From positions 126,060,766-126,124,765 of the forward strand of contig NC_089491.1 in assembly GCF_036850765.1 (NCBI RefSeq): DNA of 64,000 bases, written 5' to 3'. Below the pieces are notes generated by a model. That model did no database searches, was not told the origin of the DNA, and saw nothing but the letters and a program-made list of their open reading frames with translations. A program made the translations under genes and the position numbers. Positions 12,370 through 22,802 of this stretch are shown in pieces (within the stretch, counting starts at the first letter, position 1; every line of letters starts with the position of its first letter). This DNA comes from Saccopteryx bilineata. Taxonomy: Eukaryota > Chordata > Mammalia > Chiroptera > Emballonuridae.

Positions 12370-12675
12370 AAAAAACTAAAATTATTTAAATTTCATCTGA
12401 TCACCTAGGTATCTGGAGCATATAAATTTAAAAGATGTATGGCCCATTACAAGTTGTTTATTACTAAACAGATTTTCAGTACTATTAGTCAGGCTACTTG
12501 GTGTCTCATGCATGCTCACATGCGCAAACACTAAGTCACTGATCTACTTTCTGCATCTATAGATTAGCTTACCTTTTCTACAGTTTTATAAAATAAAACC
12601 ATACATTTCTTTTTGTCTGGCTCCTTCCACCCTGCTACAGACTGTGTCTTTCACAAATTCCCTAACATGATAGTA
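12370..12675 (-). mobile_element. L1M relic, antisense (weak)
   Basis: 'gttttataaaataaaaccat' and 'ttttgtctggctccttccac' resemble antisense old L1 ORF2. Diverged. Confidence 0.3.
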
Positions 12676-12948
12676 TTTGGAGGTCAGGATGGTGTCCCCC
12701 ACCCCCACCCCACCCTTGTAATAGAATTAGTGCCATTTTAAGAAGAGGAGAAGTCAGAATTATCTCTTCCCACCATTAGAGGACACAACACAAAGGTGCT
12801 ATCAGCATACCAAGGAATGAATTTTCACTACAAATCAAACCTGACATTTTGATCTTGGACTTAGCCTCCAGAACTGTCAAAAATCAGTCTGTTGCCTTAA
12901 GCCACCCAGTCTTTGTTATTTTATTATAGCAGCCCAAGCTGACAAAGA
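12676..12948 (+). mobile_element. MaLR-like LTR
   Basis: 'tggtgtcccccacccccacc', 'gatcttggacttagcctcca', 'gccttaagccacccagtctt' and 'tattatagcagcccaagctg' follow the MLT1-type LTR order, with a deletion. Confidence 0.6.
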
Positions 12949-12949
12949 T

Positions 12950-13240
12950 GCACTCAGAATAATTATTTTGAGCTGTATATCTGTTGCTGCATGTATCAAT
13001 AGTTTATTTTTATTACAAAATAATATTTCATTGTATGGTTATACCAGTCTTCATTCATCTGCTGAAGAACACACAAATGCAAATTCTTATCTCTGTCTTG
13101 TGCAGTAATTTTTATTTTCAAATATTAGTCAATAAAATATTTGTAATTCTATTAGTTGTAACATACATACATTTTCTGACAATGAGGCTAAACTTCACTT
13201 CTACAAATGGCCATTGGAGAATTTAGGCCCCTCCCTCATG
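12950..13240 (-). mobile_element. L1M relic, antisense
   Basis: 'aatatttcattgtatggtta' and 'accagtcttcattcatctgc' correspond to antisense L1 ORF2 C-terminal coding sequence. Confidence 0.45.
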
Positions 13241-13774
13241 AGATTAGTCCATGTGTTTCTGAAGGTATGGACTGAGGCTAGATCATATGCTTCAGAACTA
13301 AGTCATTTAGTCATTCACCATTTGGTTTTGACTCATCTACTGTCATTCACTTAGGAATTGGACCTTGACCAAATAAAAGCCAATAAAATGGCCCACAATT
13401 TTGTTAACATGTCATTGACATACAATGAGGTCATGTAAGTTTAAAAATAGGGGGACCGTTGTCCCACTATAAAAAGAGATCCTATGAAAGAATGGAACCA
13501 AGACCAAGTAGGCAGATCTTAGAGGCAAGAAATTAGGTCACAATGATATTGTTAGAAACTGGTAAAACTGCACCTAAAAAGACATAATGTGGACCATTCA
13601 ATTCTATTTCTGGAAATTATCATTTTAATTAACTGTAAGTAAAACAAGGGGTTAAACTGTCTACTGACTGCTTTGTGCTGAGCAAAGCAACAGGACAAAA
13701 GAACTTGTTTTGAAAAATTTAGCATTTTATATTTTATTAAGGTAAAGTAAGAATAGAAAAGGTTTTTTGTTTTT
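13241..13774. other. Intergenic, nothing firmly recognised
   Basis: No gene. 'ggaccttgaccaaataaaagcc' and neighbouring text look unique or very old. Confidence 0.35.
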
Positions 13775-14365
13775 TTAAAAAATTTATTTAAACAATTTTA
13801 ATGGGGTGACATTGATCAATTAGAGTACATAGATTCAGAGAAAACATCTCCAGATCATTCTGACATTTGACTATGTTGTATACCCATCACCCAAAGTCAA
13901 ATTGCCCTCCGTCACCTTTTATTTGGTTTTCTTTATGCCTCTCCCCTCCCCTCTCCCTCTCCCTCTCTTCCCTCCCCCCCCCCCTTGGTCACCACTGCAC
14001 TCTTATCCATGTCCATGGGTCTCAATCTTGTATGGAATCATATAGTTCTTAGTTTTTTTTCTGATTTACTTATTTCCCTCAGTATAATGTTATCAAGGTC
14101 CATCCATTTTGTTGTCAATGATCAGATGTCATCATTTCTTATGGCTGAGTAGTATTCCATAGTGTATATGTACCACATCTTTATCCAGTCATCTGTTGAA
14201 GGGCTTTTTGGTTGTTTCCGTGTCCTGGCCACTGTGAACAATGCTGCGATGAACATGGGGCTGCATGTGTCTTTATGTACCAGTGTTTTTGAGTTTTGGG
14301 GGTATATACCCAGTAGAGGAATTGCTGGGCCATATGGTAGTTCTAAGAATGAAAAAATTTTAAGC
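13775..14365 (-). mobile_element. L1 3' end with ORF2 C-terminus, antisense
   Basis: Starts with antisense poly-A and 'aatggggtgacattgatcaa', then 'gggtatacaacatagtcaaa' in complement, a C-rich run (complement of the G-rich 3' UTR tract also at 3085-3130), and antisense ORF2 ('gctgagtagtattccatagt', 'gggtatatacccagtagagg'). Same L1 type as at 3085, less decayed than the L1M pieces. Confidence 0.8.
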
Positions 14366-14715
14366 CAGATCTATTCTGAAAACAAAGGGATCAGTGGATT
14401 TGTGCATGCTTATGTGTGAATGCATGTGTGTGTGTGTGTGGGGGGGTCCTTTCTACCTGCACTCAGATTTCTGACTACAGCAGCAGGGTTGGCAAGGGTT
14501 AGCAAGCCAAATGCTCTGCCCCAAGCTAACACTGACTCAAGCAAAAGCAGAGGTGAGAGACTTAGTAAGAATGGGAGTTGAGAAAGTTGGTGTTTAGTGT
14601 TTTAAGCCTTTTTAACATTTTTCTATCTAAGCTGTCATTGCCTGAGAAGAGAATGAATTACTCTCATTGAGAGTGAGACAGACTAGAAGGATTACAGAGG
14701 ACATGAGGAAGTTTT
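14366..14715. other. Intergenic with (GT)n
   Basis: A short GT run at about 14426-14440 followed by a G run. Otherwise nothing recognised. Confidence 0.4.
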
Positions 14716-14719
14716 GAGG

Positions 14720-14858
14720 GGTGATGACTAGGTTGACTACCATGAGTGTGATGGTTTCACAGGTGTATATATCATGTGACAAAACTGAACAAATAGTATA
14801 CTTTAAATGTGAGCTGTTTATTGTATGTCAGTTATATCTCAACAAAGCTGTCTAAAAA
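14720..14858 (+). mobile_element. L1M 3' end fragment
   Basis: 'gatggtttcacaggtgtata', 'tatactttaaatgtgagctg', 'tttattgtatgtcagttata' and 'tctcaacaaagctg' form the common L1M 3' terminus. Confidence 0.65.
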
Positions 14859-14869
14859 ATTTACACTCT

Positions 14870-15186
14870 ACTGTTTACTCTTCTAGTCATTCTCTACCTT
14901 GATATTATTACTAAACTGGGATTGTAAGATTTTTTGGTATATATTGCACCTAAATTTTTATTGCATTTTCATTTCCTTAAGTGCATCTTTTAATATTATT
15001 GAACTCTTTTTGAAGTTTATTATGCATCCAGAAAAAGGCATATTCTGAATGAATCATCAAAAATTGAACCTATGCATGCAAACATTCCCCAGATCAAGAG
15101 ACAAAGCAATACCAGAGCATCGAGGCCCCTTCATGCTTTCTCTCAATAAACAACTTTTCCTTCCCTACTGTAACCACTATCCTCTT
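14870..15186 (-). mobile_element. L1M relic, antisense
   Basis: Continues beyond the SINE at 15187. 'aacattccccagatcaagag' and 'gtaaccactatcctc' have an old L1 or L2-like antisense character. Weak. Confidence 0.3.
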
Positions 15187-15562
15187 TTTTTTTTTTTTTT
15201 TGTATTTTTCTGAAGCTGGAAACGGGGAGAGACAGTCAGACAGACTCCCGCATGTGCCCGACCGGGATCCACCCGGCACGCCCATCAGGGGCATCGCTCT
15301 TCCCCTCCGGGGCGTTGCTCTGTTGCAACCAGAGCCACTCTAGCGCCTGGGGCAGAGGCCAAGGAGCCATCCCCAGCGCCCGGGCCATCTTTGCTCCAAT
15401 GGAGCCTCGGCTGCGGGAGGGGAAGAGAGAGACAGAGAGGAAGGAGAGGGGGATGGGTGGAGAAGCAGATGGGCGCTTCTCCTGTGTGCCCTGGCCAGAA
15501 ATCGAACCCAGGACTTCTGCACGCCAGGCCGACGCTCTACCACTGAGCCAACCGGCCAGAGC
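15187..15562 (-). mobile_element. SINE family A, full length
   Basis: Minus-strand copy from poly-T (15185-15200) to head at 15562. Body blocks 'ccatccccagcgcccgggcc' and 'ggaagagagagacagagagg' are well kept. Short target-site repeat TATCCT on both sides. Confidence 0.93.
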
Positions 15563-16310
15563 CTATCCTAATTCTTAACAGCACAAATTCATCTTGCCAT
15601 GTTAGGAACTTCATGTAATCATACATTAGTAATTTAGTGTTTGGCTTTCTTATCCAATATATTTGTGCGATCCATCCATGCTGTTACATGTAGCAGTTCA
15701 ATCATATTCATTATACAGGGTGGAGCAAAAGTAGGTTTACAGTTGTGAGTACGTGAGTTTACTCTCGTATTCACCCTGTATATTCATAGCATTTCATTGT
15801 ATGAATGTAACATAATTTACCTATTCTGTGCACTTTCCATGAATGTTTTGGTTATTTCGAGGTTGGGACTCATACAATACTGTTACAGATATTTTTGTAT
15901 CTTTTAATGTGTATGTATTTGTATTTTGTCTGCCAGTACACCTCAGAGTAGAATTACAGGATCATGGATATTTTCATTACCCCAAAATGTTCCCTTGGGC
16001 TCCTTTGCTCCTTCCCACCCTGTAATTCTAGGCATCACGATAAGTTAGTTATCTGTTCTAAAATTACATGCAAATGAAATACTTTTTTTGTGTGTATGGC
16101 TTCTTTCAGAAATTCATATATGTAGTTGTATAAATCGGGTTATTTTGTTTTGTTTTTGGTGCATGTGTGCAATTGCTAACAGTATTTCATTGTTTGACTG
16201 AATCACAATTTGTTTATCCATTTATCGGCTGAAGAGTATCTGGGTTGTTTCCAGCTTCGTGTTTCCATGAATAAAGCTGTGAACATTTGCATTATTGTCA
16301 AAGATCATAG
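15563..16310 (-). mobile_element. L1M relics, antisense, interrupted by a mariner MITE
   Basis: Antisense ORF2-like text: 'tttcattgtatgaatgtaac', 'attacaggatcatggatatt', 'tgtttatccatttatcggct', 'ggttgtttccagcttcgtg'. Interrupted at 15716-15778. Confidence 0.5.
15716..15778. mobile_element. Mariner-type MITE, 63 bp, TA-flanked
   Basis: Begins CAGGGTGGAGCAAAAGTAGG and ends CACCCTG, with TA at 15714-15715 and 15779-15780. The terminal word is the one I associate with bat mariner elements. Most of the right inverted repeat is deleted. A second copy lies at 46988-47098. Confidence 0.75.
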
Positions 16311-17195
16311 TATTTTAGAATTTACTGAGGTTTCCTTTGTGGCTTGATAGGTAGTGTACTTCTGTAAATATTCTCTGTGTGCTAGGAAGTAATATTCTCT
16401 CTGCATCGTGTGAAATTCTATATAACTAGTTAAAACTTAGCACGTGGGCCTTTATTTTTTTCTGAGTGATCTATTAGCTGATCAAAGGGTTTCATTAAAA
16501 TCTCCAGCTACAATTTCTAATTTATCTGTTCTCCATACTGTTTATTGTCACTTACTTTTAGGCTATATTACTGCAACATTATGCTTATGGTTAGACATAT
16601 CTTCTTGTTCTTACCAGAACAGATCATTTGCCCATTATGCTCTTTTTCCTTTTGGCCTTAAATTCTATTTGTCATGTACTAAAATTGCTATTCCAGCTTC
16701 CTCTGGTTCATATTTACTGGTAAACATGTTTTGTCATACTATTAACTTTTCTATATATTTTTAAAGTGTTTTGCAGACAACACATCGCTGAACCTTTTAT
16801 TTTTCAATATATTTAGTTCAACATATATTCCATAAAATTCAATTGAATAGTTAAAATATGAAAAACTCGTTTGTTAGGTTTAACTCATTTATTCATTTTA
16901 ATTACTGATATTAGTCCTTTAGCCTAAAATCTTGTATTGCATTTCCTATTTGCCCTATCCACATTCCTCTATTCCACTGGATAGAATTTTCTTCTGGTGG
17001 GTTAAATCATAGATTCTTTGTAAATATTTGTAGTATTTGCTTTTCTTTTAAGCCCAGAATTATATTTACTCTATTGATATCTTAAATTTTGCCAGTGTTT
17101 AGACTGGATAAGCCATTAGCAAGATCTCTTGTCTTTTTGGTCTATTCCCTACCTTCTTTCCCTGCTTTAAGCTGTATAAATTTTCTTTTTCTTTC
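16311..17195 (-). mobile_element. Old L1-like relic, antisense
   Basis: 'aaaatctccagctacaattt', 'tatctgttctccatactgtt', 'agacatatcttcttgttctt' and 'aaaattgctattccagcttc' follow antisense LINE ORF2 endonuclease-region wording. No intact frame. Confidence 0.45.
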
Positions 17196-17604
17196 TTTCT
17201 TAGACAGTTAACTTATCTAATAAGTATAAGGTTTGAAAAAGAAACTGGGGAAAATAAATGCCTGTGTATGTAATGTTCAATTAGACCACTGGGTTCATGG
17301 TTCAGGAGCTTAGTGAAAATCTGGGCTGAAGCCTTGGAATCATATAGTATAGCTGAAACCACTGTTCCAAGAAGAGGACAATAAAAGACTGGAATAGAGA
17401 ACACTGATAGTTAAGGTACAGGCAGAGAAAAAGAATACTGCAAATGACACTGTAGACCCAATGAAGGAAATTATGCAACACAGAGACCATGTGTTAAAAT
17501 GTACATACAGAAAATAAAAAAAAAATGTACACGCTATGTCCACTGCTCAGGAATTTTATAGATACTGCTATTGGGCCTAGGCCCCATTCTGAGGACAATC
17601 CAGG
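17196..17604. other. Intergenic, nothing recognised
   Basis: No gene or named repeat. Overlapping minus-strand frames here have no family resemblance. Confidence 0.35.
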
Positions 17605-17795
17605 TACAGGCAGTCCCCAGTTACAAACCAGATAGGCTCTGTAGGTTTGTTCTTAGGTTGAATTTGTATGGAAGTTGGAACAAGTACATTTACCTATTAA
17701 ATGCAACTTAGATGTTTGCCTTAACATAGTATTTATTTTTACCTTTCTGTGCGTATATTTACACATTTTTAAACCTACAGAATCTATCTTGTTCA
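17605..17795. mobile_element. Old DNA-transposon relic (weak)
   Basis: 'tacaggcagtccccagttac' then 'ttgttcttaggttgaatttg' and 'ggaacaagtacatttaccta' match a widespread mammalian repeat whose name I cannot give with certainty. Confidence 0.35.
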
Positions 17796-18101
17796 TTAAC
17801 CTGGAGACTGAAACAATTCCCAAGTACAGTCATCTGGCCTGCCAGGGCCCATCAAAAACAGGGCTCTGGTCAGAAGTGGCCTTGTAGTTACAAAACCTTT
17901 CTTGTGGCCTCTCTCAATTATTTGCTTAAATAGACAGTGGTGGACAAACTCCATAACCCTCAAATAACTCCCACTATACTGTCTGCAACTTTACAAAGCA
18001 AGAGGTTCACTTGAATGAACTGTTCAGATGGCTAACAAGACCCAGCTGTCATTCCTACTTTAGTATGATGGAAGGAAGGAGTAAAGGAAACTGAATTTTT
18101 T
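17796..18101. other. Intergenic, nothing recognised
   Basis: Short unique-looking stretch, no ORF of note. Confidence 0.35.
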
Positions 18102-18392
18102 GTTCTTTTTGAGTGAGACAGACAGACAGACACAGAGAGAGGGATAGAAAGGGACAAACAGGAAGGGAGAAATGAAAAGCAGAAATTCTTTGATGTGGTA
18201 TCTTAGTTGTTCATTAATTGCTTTTTCACATGTGCCTTGACCATGGGGCTACAGCGACCTTGTGCTCAAGCCAGTGACCATGGGGTCATGTCTATGATCC
18301 TACACTTAAGCCAGTGACCTCGGAGTTTTGAGCCTGAATACTGCGCGTCCCAGGCCAGTGCTCTATTCACTGTGCCACCACTGAGTCAGGCA
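18102..18392 (-). mobile_element. SINE family B copy
   Basis: GACAGACAGACA tail at left, 'cacatgtgccttgaccatgg', then a tRNA-like head ending 'caccactgagtcaggc'. Moderately diverged. Confidence 0.85.
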
Positions 18393-19429
18393 AGACCGTT
18401 TTCACCATCAACTCTTTAAGGGCATACTACAATGGTTTGGTGAAAGGTATTGTTCAAAGCATAAGCATGATGGTACCAGGTTTCTACATAATATAATACT
18501 ATTTGATGGGATATGCTATCCATTGGCATAGTCACAATGTTATTCATGAAGAAAGTGGGCTACAAAGAAATGAATTTACATGAGATCAAATCTTTAGAGA
18601 CTTTAAGGCATTATACTTTCTCTTAGGCTATGTCCCTGATGGCAGTGAACAGCAAAAGATCAAGAAAATACAATTTTAAGATGTCACACTTTGAGTTCTT
18701 ATTTGTATATTTCAATAATCTAATTAAATATTCAATAAATGTTTTATTTTAGGCTACCTATTTATCTTTTGACTTAGATGATTAATGAATAAGCATTAAC
18801 ATTAGATTTCTAATAATTTGCTTGCTATCAAGACCATCAGTGACATTATTTCTGCTAACGCATATATAAATCAAATCACAAGCATTAAATGCAAGTCTAA
18901 GTCTTGCAATTACATTAGTATTAACATCTATTATTTACTAGGTGTCAGTAACTGGCCTAAGCAATTTAATGTTAATATATTTAATATAAATATATATTTC
19001 CCTTTACTGGATTTATTTAAAGAAATCAATTTAAAAATGGCATAGAACAAAATTTTTGACATGTAAACATATTGCCAGTCTTGAAACAGGTATTAATGCC
19101 TGATAACAGTTAATACTTGTTAGGAAAGTTGTCCATTAATAAGACCAGTCTAGCAAAGCTAAAACCATTTTGTTCTTTAGCTTTTCTAGTCTAATACTGC
19201 AATTACTATCAAACCTCAATCAAATGTAGTGACGATAGCCCTGGATGGATAGAACACCACAGGTTACAGCTGTCAAGTGTCATTCTTGGCACCATATAAA
19301 AACAAGCCAATCATCAAATAAATCATGACTTTTAAAGATCCCAGTAAGTGATGTTATTTCTGGTCCTTGTCAAATAAAACCTATTTACAGTGTGCATGGC
19401 CTGGTATGCACTACTGAGTTATTGATACC
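18393..19429. other. Intergenic, nothing recognised
   Basis: AT-rich, without gene, RNA or repeat that I can support. Confidence 0.4.
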
Positions 19430-19615
19430 TGTCACTTTATTATTATCTATATCTATATGTCTTATTAACTTTATAATAAAGTATTTCCTACAATTTGCAG
19501 ATGAGGAACATACAGGTTAAACAAATTCCCTTGATTTTACTAGTAAGGGTGGCACCAGGATTTGGATCCAGGCAGATCCATAGCTTAAACTCTATTTCAC
19601 TACACTGACATCTAA
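19430..19615 (-). mobile_element. MIR SINE relic
   Basis: Antisense MIR: 'tttgcagatgaggaacatac', 'aggatttggatccaggcaga', 'tctatttcactacactgaca'. Confidence 0.6.
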
Positions 19616-19667
19616 TTGTGTATGTGCATAATAGTACACATTTCAGTTTATCTCATTTTCTTTTTTT

Positions 19668-19853
19668 TTAATTTCTTTTTTTATTTATTCATTTTTTAGA
19701 GAGGAGAGGGAGAGACAGAGAGAGAGAAGGGGGGGAGGAGCTGGAAGCATCAACTCCCATATGTGCCTTGACCAGGCAAGCCCAGGGTTTTGAACCGGCG
19801 ACCTCAGCATTTCCAGGTCGACACTTTATCCACTGCGCCACCACAGGTCAGGC
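19668..19853 (-). mobile_element. SINE family C, full length
   Basis: T-rich left end with GAGA tract, 'atgtgccttgaccaggcaag', 'tgaaccggcgacctcagcat' and the head complement 'cgccaccacaggtcaggc'. About 186 bp; used here as a family C reference. Confidence 0.9.
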
Positions 19854-19897
19854 TTATCTCATTTTCTTAATCACTCAGGGTGAAAAATATATCACTA

Positions 19898-20266
19898 GAA
19901 ACTTTTTTTTTTGTATTTTTCCAAAGTTAGAAGCAGGGAGGCAGACTCCTACATGCTCTTGACCAGGATCCACCCGGCATGCCCACCAGGGGGCGATGCT
20001 CTGCCCATCTGAAGCGTTGCTCCATTGCAGCCAGAGGCATTCTAGTGCCTGAGACAGAGGCCATGGAGCCATCCTCAGCGCCTGGGCCAACTTTGCTACA
20101 ATGGAGCCTTGGCTGTGGGAAGGGAAGAGAGAGATAGAGAGAAAGGAGAGGGGGAAGGGTGGAGAAACAGATGGGTGCTTCTCCTGTGTGCCCTGGCTGG
20201 GAATCGAACCTGGGACTTCCACACGCTGGGCTGATGCTCTACCACTGAGCCAACCAGCCACGGCCT
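19898..20266 (-). mobile_element. SINE family A, full length
   Basis: Poly-T, then 'gtatttttccaaagttagaa', body, and head complement '...gagccaaccagccacggcc'. More CpG decay than the copy at 20327. Confidence 0.92.
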
Positions 20267-20326
20267 ATTAAGAACTAATTTAACACATACCTTTCTTAGA
20301 TGACTGGTAATAAAACCACCTGCCAG

Positions 20327-20737
20327 CCCTGGCCGGTTGGCTCAGCGGTAGAGCATCGGCCTAGCGTGCGGAGGACCCGGGTTCGATTCCCGGCCAGGGC
20401 ACATAGGAGAAGCGCCCATTTGCTTCTCCACCCCTCCGCCGCGCCTTCCTCTCTCTCTCTTCCCCTCCCGCAGCCAAGGCTCCATTGGAGCAAAGATGGC
20501 CCGGGCGCTGGGGATGGCTCTGTGGCCTCTGCCCCAGGCGCTAGAGTGGCTCTGGTCGCAACATGGCGACACCCAGGAGGGTCGCAACATGGCGACGCCC
20601 AGGATGGGCAGAGCATCGCCCCCTGGTGGGCAGAGCGTCGCCCCTGGTGGGCGTGCCGGGTGGATCCCGGTCGGGCGCATGCGGGAGTCTGTCTGACTAT
20701 CTCTCCGTTTCCAGCTTAAGAAAAAAAAAAAAAAAAA
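20327..20737 (+). mobile_element. SINE family A with two internal tandem duplications
   Basis: Starts 'ccctggccggttggctcagc' and ends in a long A run. Perfect target-site duplication AAAACCACCTGCCAGC allowing for the A tail (20312-20327 and 20738-20753). Internal duplications: a 26-bp unit repeated from 20554 and 20580 (ggtcgcaacatggcgac...), and a 22-bp unit from 20606 and 20628 (gggcagagc...). CpGs are well kept, so it is young. Confidence 0.95.
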
Positions 20738-20753
20738 AAAACCACCTGCCAGC

Positions 20754-21837
20754 TCACCTTTCTTCATGGGGGCAGAAATCTGATACAATATTGTCTTTCT
20801 CATTTTAATACTAAAGGCCATTTGGATTAAGGTTTTAAAAGTTATCAATTTAATATTGAATATTTGGAAATATGATACACAGACACCACAGTAATATAAA
20901 ATGCATACAATCTTAAACTACTTTCTTATGAACTCTTAACATGGATGGTTGACAGTTTCTAACAGATAACATTTTAGACAAAGATACCAGACCATTGGAG
21001 GGGGTCATTTTAAATATCATTTAGTCATGCATACAATTAGGCTTTAAAAAAAATAAATGACAAATATATGGATTTCTGAAGTATAAACTGACATACAAAT
21101 CTATATTTTCATATTTTTCACTAAAGTATCTTTAAAGAAGCATTCTATAATATGAAGTTGACAGCTCAAATTAGATGTAATAAAATCCACTTTATTAAAA
21201 CTGTGTAATTCACATACCAAATATTTACATAAAAGTAAACACAAAATTGCAAACACATTTGTACTCCAAGTCATCAACCTCATAAGATTACTTCCTGAAA
21301 TAATTATAAGATAAAGCTCCCAATTCTGAATGTTCATAAGGAAACACATACAGAAGCAACAAATGAAAAACTTAATTCTTCCTCCTGTGAAGCAGGGAAG
21401 GAATAACGTCACTGCCCCTTGGGGATTGTCAGAGCTTTCCTAGAACTCCAGGAGAACAGTCTTTTGTGAAACAGTAGAACTAAAACTACATCCTTCACCA
21501 GCACACAGCCTATGGTAAGTTTTCTTTTCCAAACCTACATACAGTCACAACTCTGTACCACCAGTTAGAGAACTGGGCTAAAATGTCCCTACATTCCATT
21601 TACCTAAAAAAGCAGTTTCAAAGGAAAAGAAACAAACAAAAAAATATTACCTTTTCTCACCTGAACAGCCTGAATTTTTTATTACGAGTTTAAAGAGATA
21701 AAATAATCATCTTACACATAAAGTTGATGTAACTTAAGATGGAATAAATATAGCTAGTCCTCAAGAAACATTATGTTCAATGTCCTTTTGATGTTATAAT
21801 GAGGGAAAAGAAAATCATTCTCAGCTGGGCCACTTGA
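20754..21837. other. Flank beyond TMTC3, nothing recognised
   Basis: AT-rich; holds TTTATT at 21191-21196 and 21678-21683 that could serve distal polyadenylation of TMTC3. No ORF or repeat supported. Confidence 0.4.
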
Positions 21838-22085
21838 CTGTGGAATTTGCACATTCACCCATGTCTGTGTGGGTTTTCTCCAGATACTAGATTTCCTCCT
21901 GTATCCCAAAGACGTGCAAATGAAGTTAACTGGAGTTCTATATTGCCCCAATCTTAGTGTGGGCAGAAGTGTGCCCCACAGTGGGAGGGTCTTCTGTCCA
22001 GGATGGGTGTTTATTTTGTGCCCTGAGCTGCTAGGAGGTTCTCTGACCTCCCTTAACCTTGAACTGGAACGAGTTGGAAACTAAT
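21838..22085 (+). mobile_element. Old CR1/L2-like LINE 3' relic
   Basis: 'tgtgtgggttttctccagat' followed by 'tttcctcctgtatcccaaag' and 'cttctgtccaggatgggtgt' is a word order shared by vertebrate CR1/L3-like repeats. Family uncertain. Confidence 0.4.
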
Positions 22086-22435
22086 TCTCTTATCTGTTTT
22101 CATCAATCTTTCTTAAATGTAGGTATAACTCACATTTAATTTGACGTTTAATATTAGAAGTGTTTTAGGTCTTCATTTAGTAATTTGGTGAGGTTTTTCT
22201 GATCAGAAATATGCAGTAGGAGAGTAACTCTTATCAATTAGACTGTGGTAAAACTGGTTTTATCACACGTCATTTCAAAGGACCTATTGATGGTGTTACA
22301 TAAGGACTTACTGCACTAGTTATCAGAAGAGCATATTCCTTAATGGAACTTAACACATTAAAACTTCACTGGGTTATATTACTTATTTAAAAAGTTAATA
22401 CAGGAGAGATAAGAGAATTTTCTTGAATTTAAGTA

Positions 22436-22596
22436 GTGGTCGTTAACCCTGACCACCAATTAGAATCACTTGGAGAATTTTTGGAAAAATTTAGAGCCCC
22501 AACCCTAAAAAATTCAGCTTTAACTGTTGTGGGTGGGTTGATATTAAGAGTCCTCCAGATGATTATAATATATGGCGAAGGTTGAGAAAATGTGAT
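22436..22596 (+). mobile_element. MER5A-like hAT relic
   Basis: 'gtagtggtcgttaaccctga', 'ttagaatcacttggagaatt' and terminal 'aaggttgagaaaa' resemble the MER5A (hAT-Charlie) ends. Confidence 0.55.
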
Positions 22597-22731
22597 TAGG
22601 AAAAATTACTACTCAGGTTAGATCTGATTTAAATAAATTTAGAATTAAAATATAGAAGCACTTCCTACATGGTAGGCACCATTCTAAGGTGGAAATTCTT
22701 TTTCTACAAAAATCACTGGATAATATTTATA

Positions 22732-22800
22732 CTGCTCACAAAAATTAGGATATTTTATAGCTTCATATTCATTTTGAAATATCCTAATTTTTGTGAGCAG
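22732..22800. mobile_element. 69-bp palindromic MITE derived from the Tc1-like element
   Basis: A 24-bp perfect inverted repeat (22732-22755 and 22777-22800; starts CTGCTCACAAAAATTAGG) with a 21-bp loop, flanked by TA at 22730-22731 and 22801-22802. Its right 40 bases match the right end of the Tc1-like element at 4613-4654 except for a 2-bp length difference. Confidence 0.9.
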
Positions 22801-22802
22801 TA

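Noticed and set aside
20328..20400. tRNA gene
   Set aside because: The A and B boxes are those of the SINE head, followed by SINE body, poly-A and a target-site duplication. The same holds for the heads of all other SINE copies.
20300..20848. Open frames of 139 and 168 codons
   Set aside because: Explained by the family A SINE at 20327-20737 with its internal duplications; no protein family resemblance.
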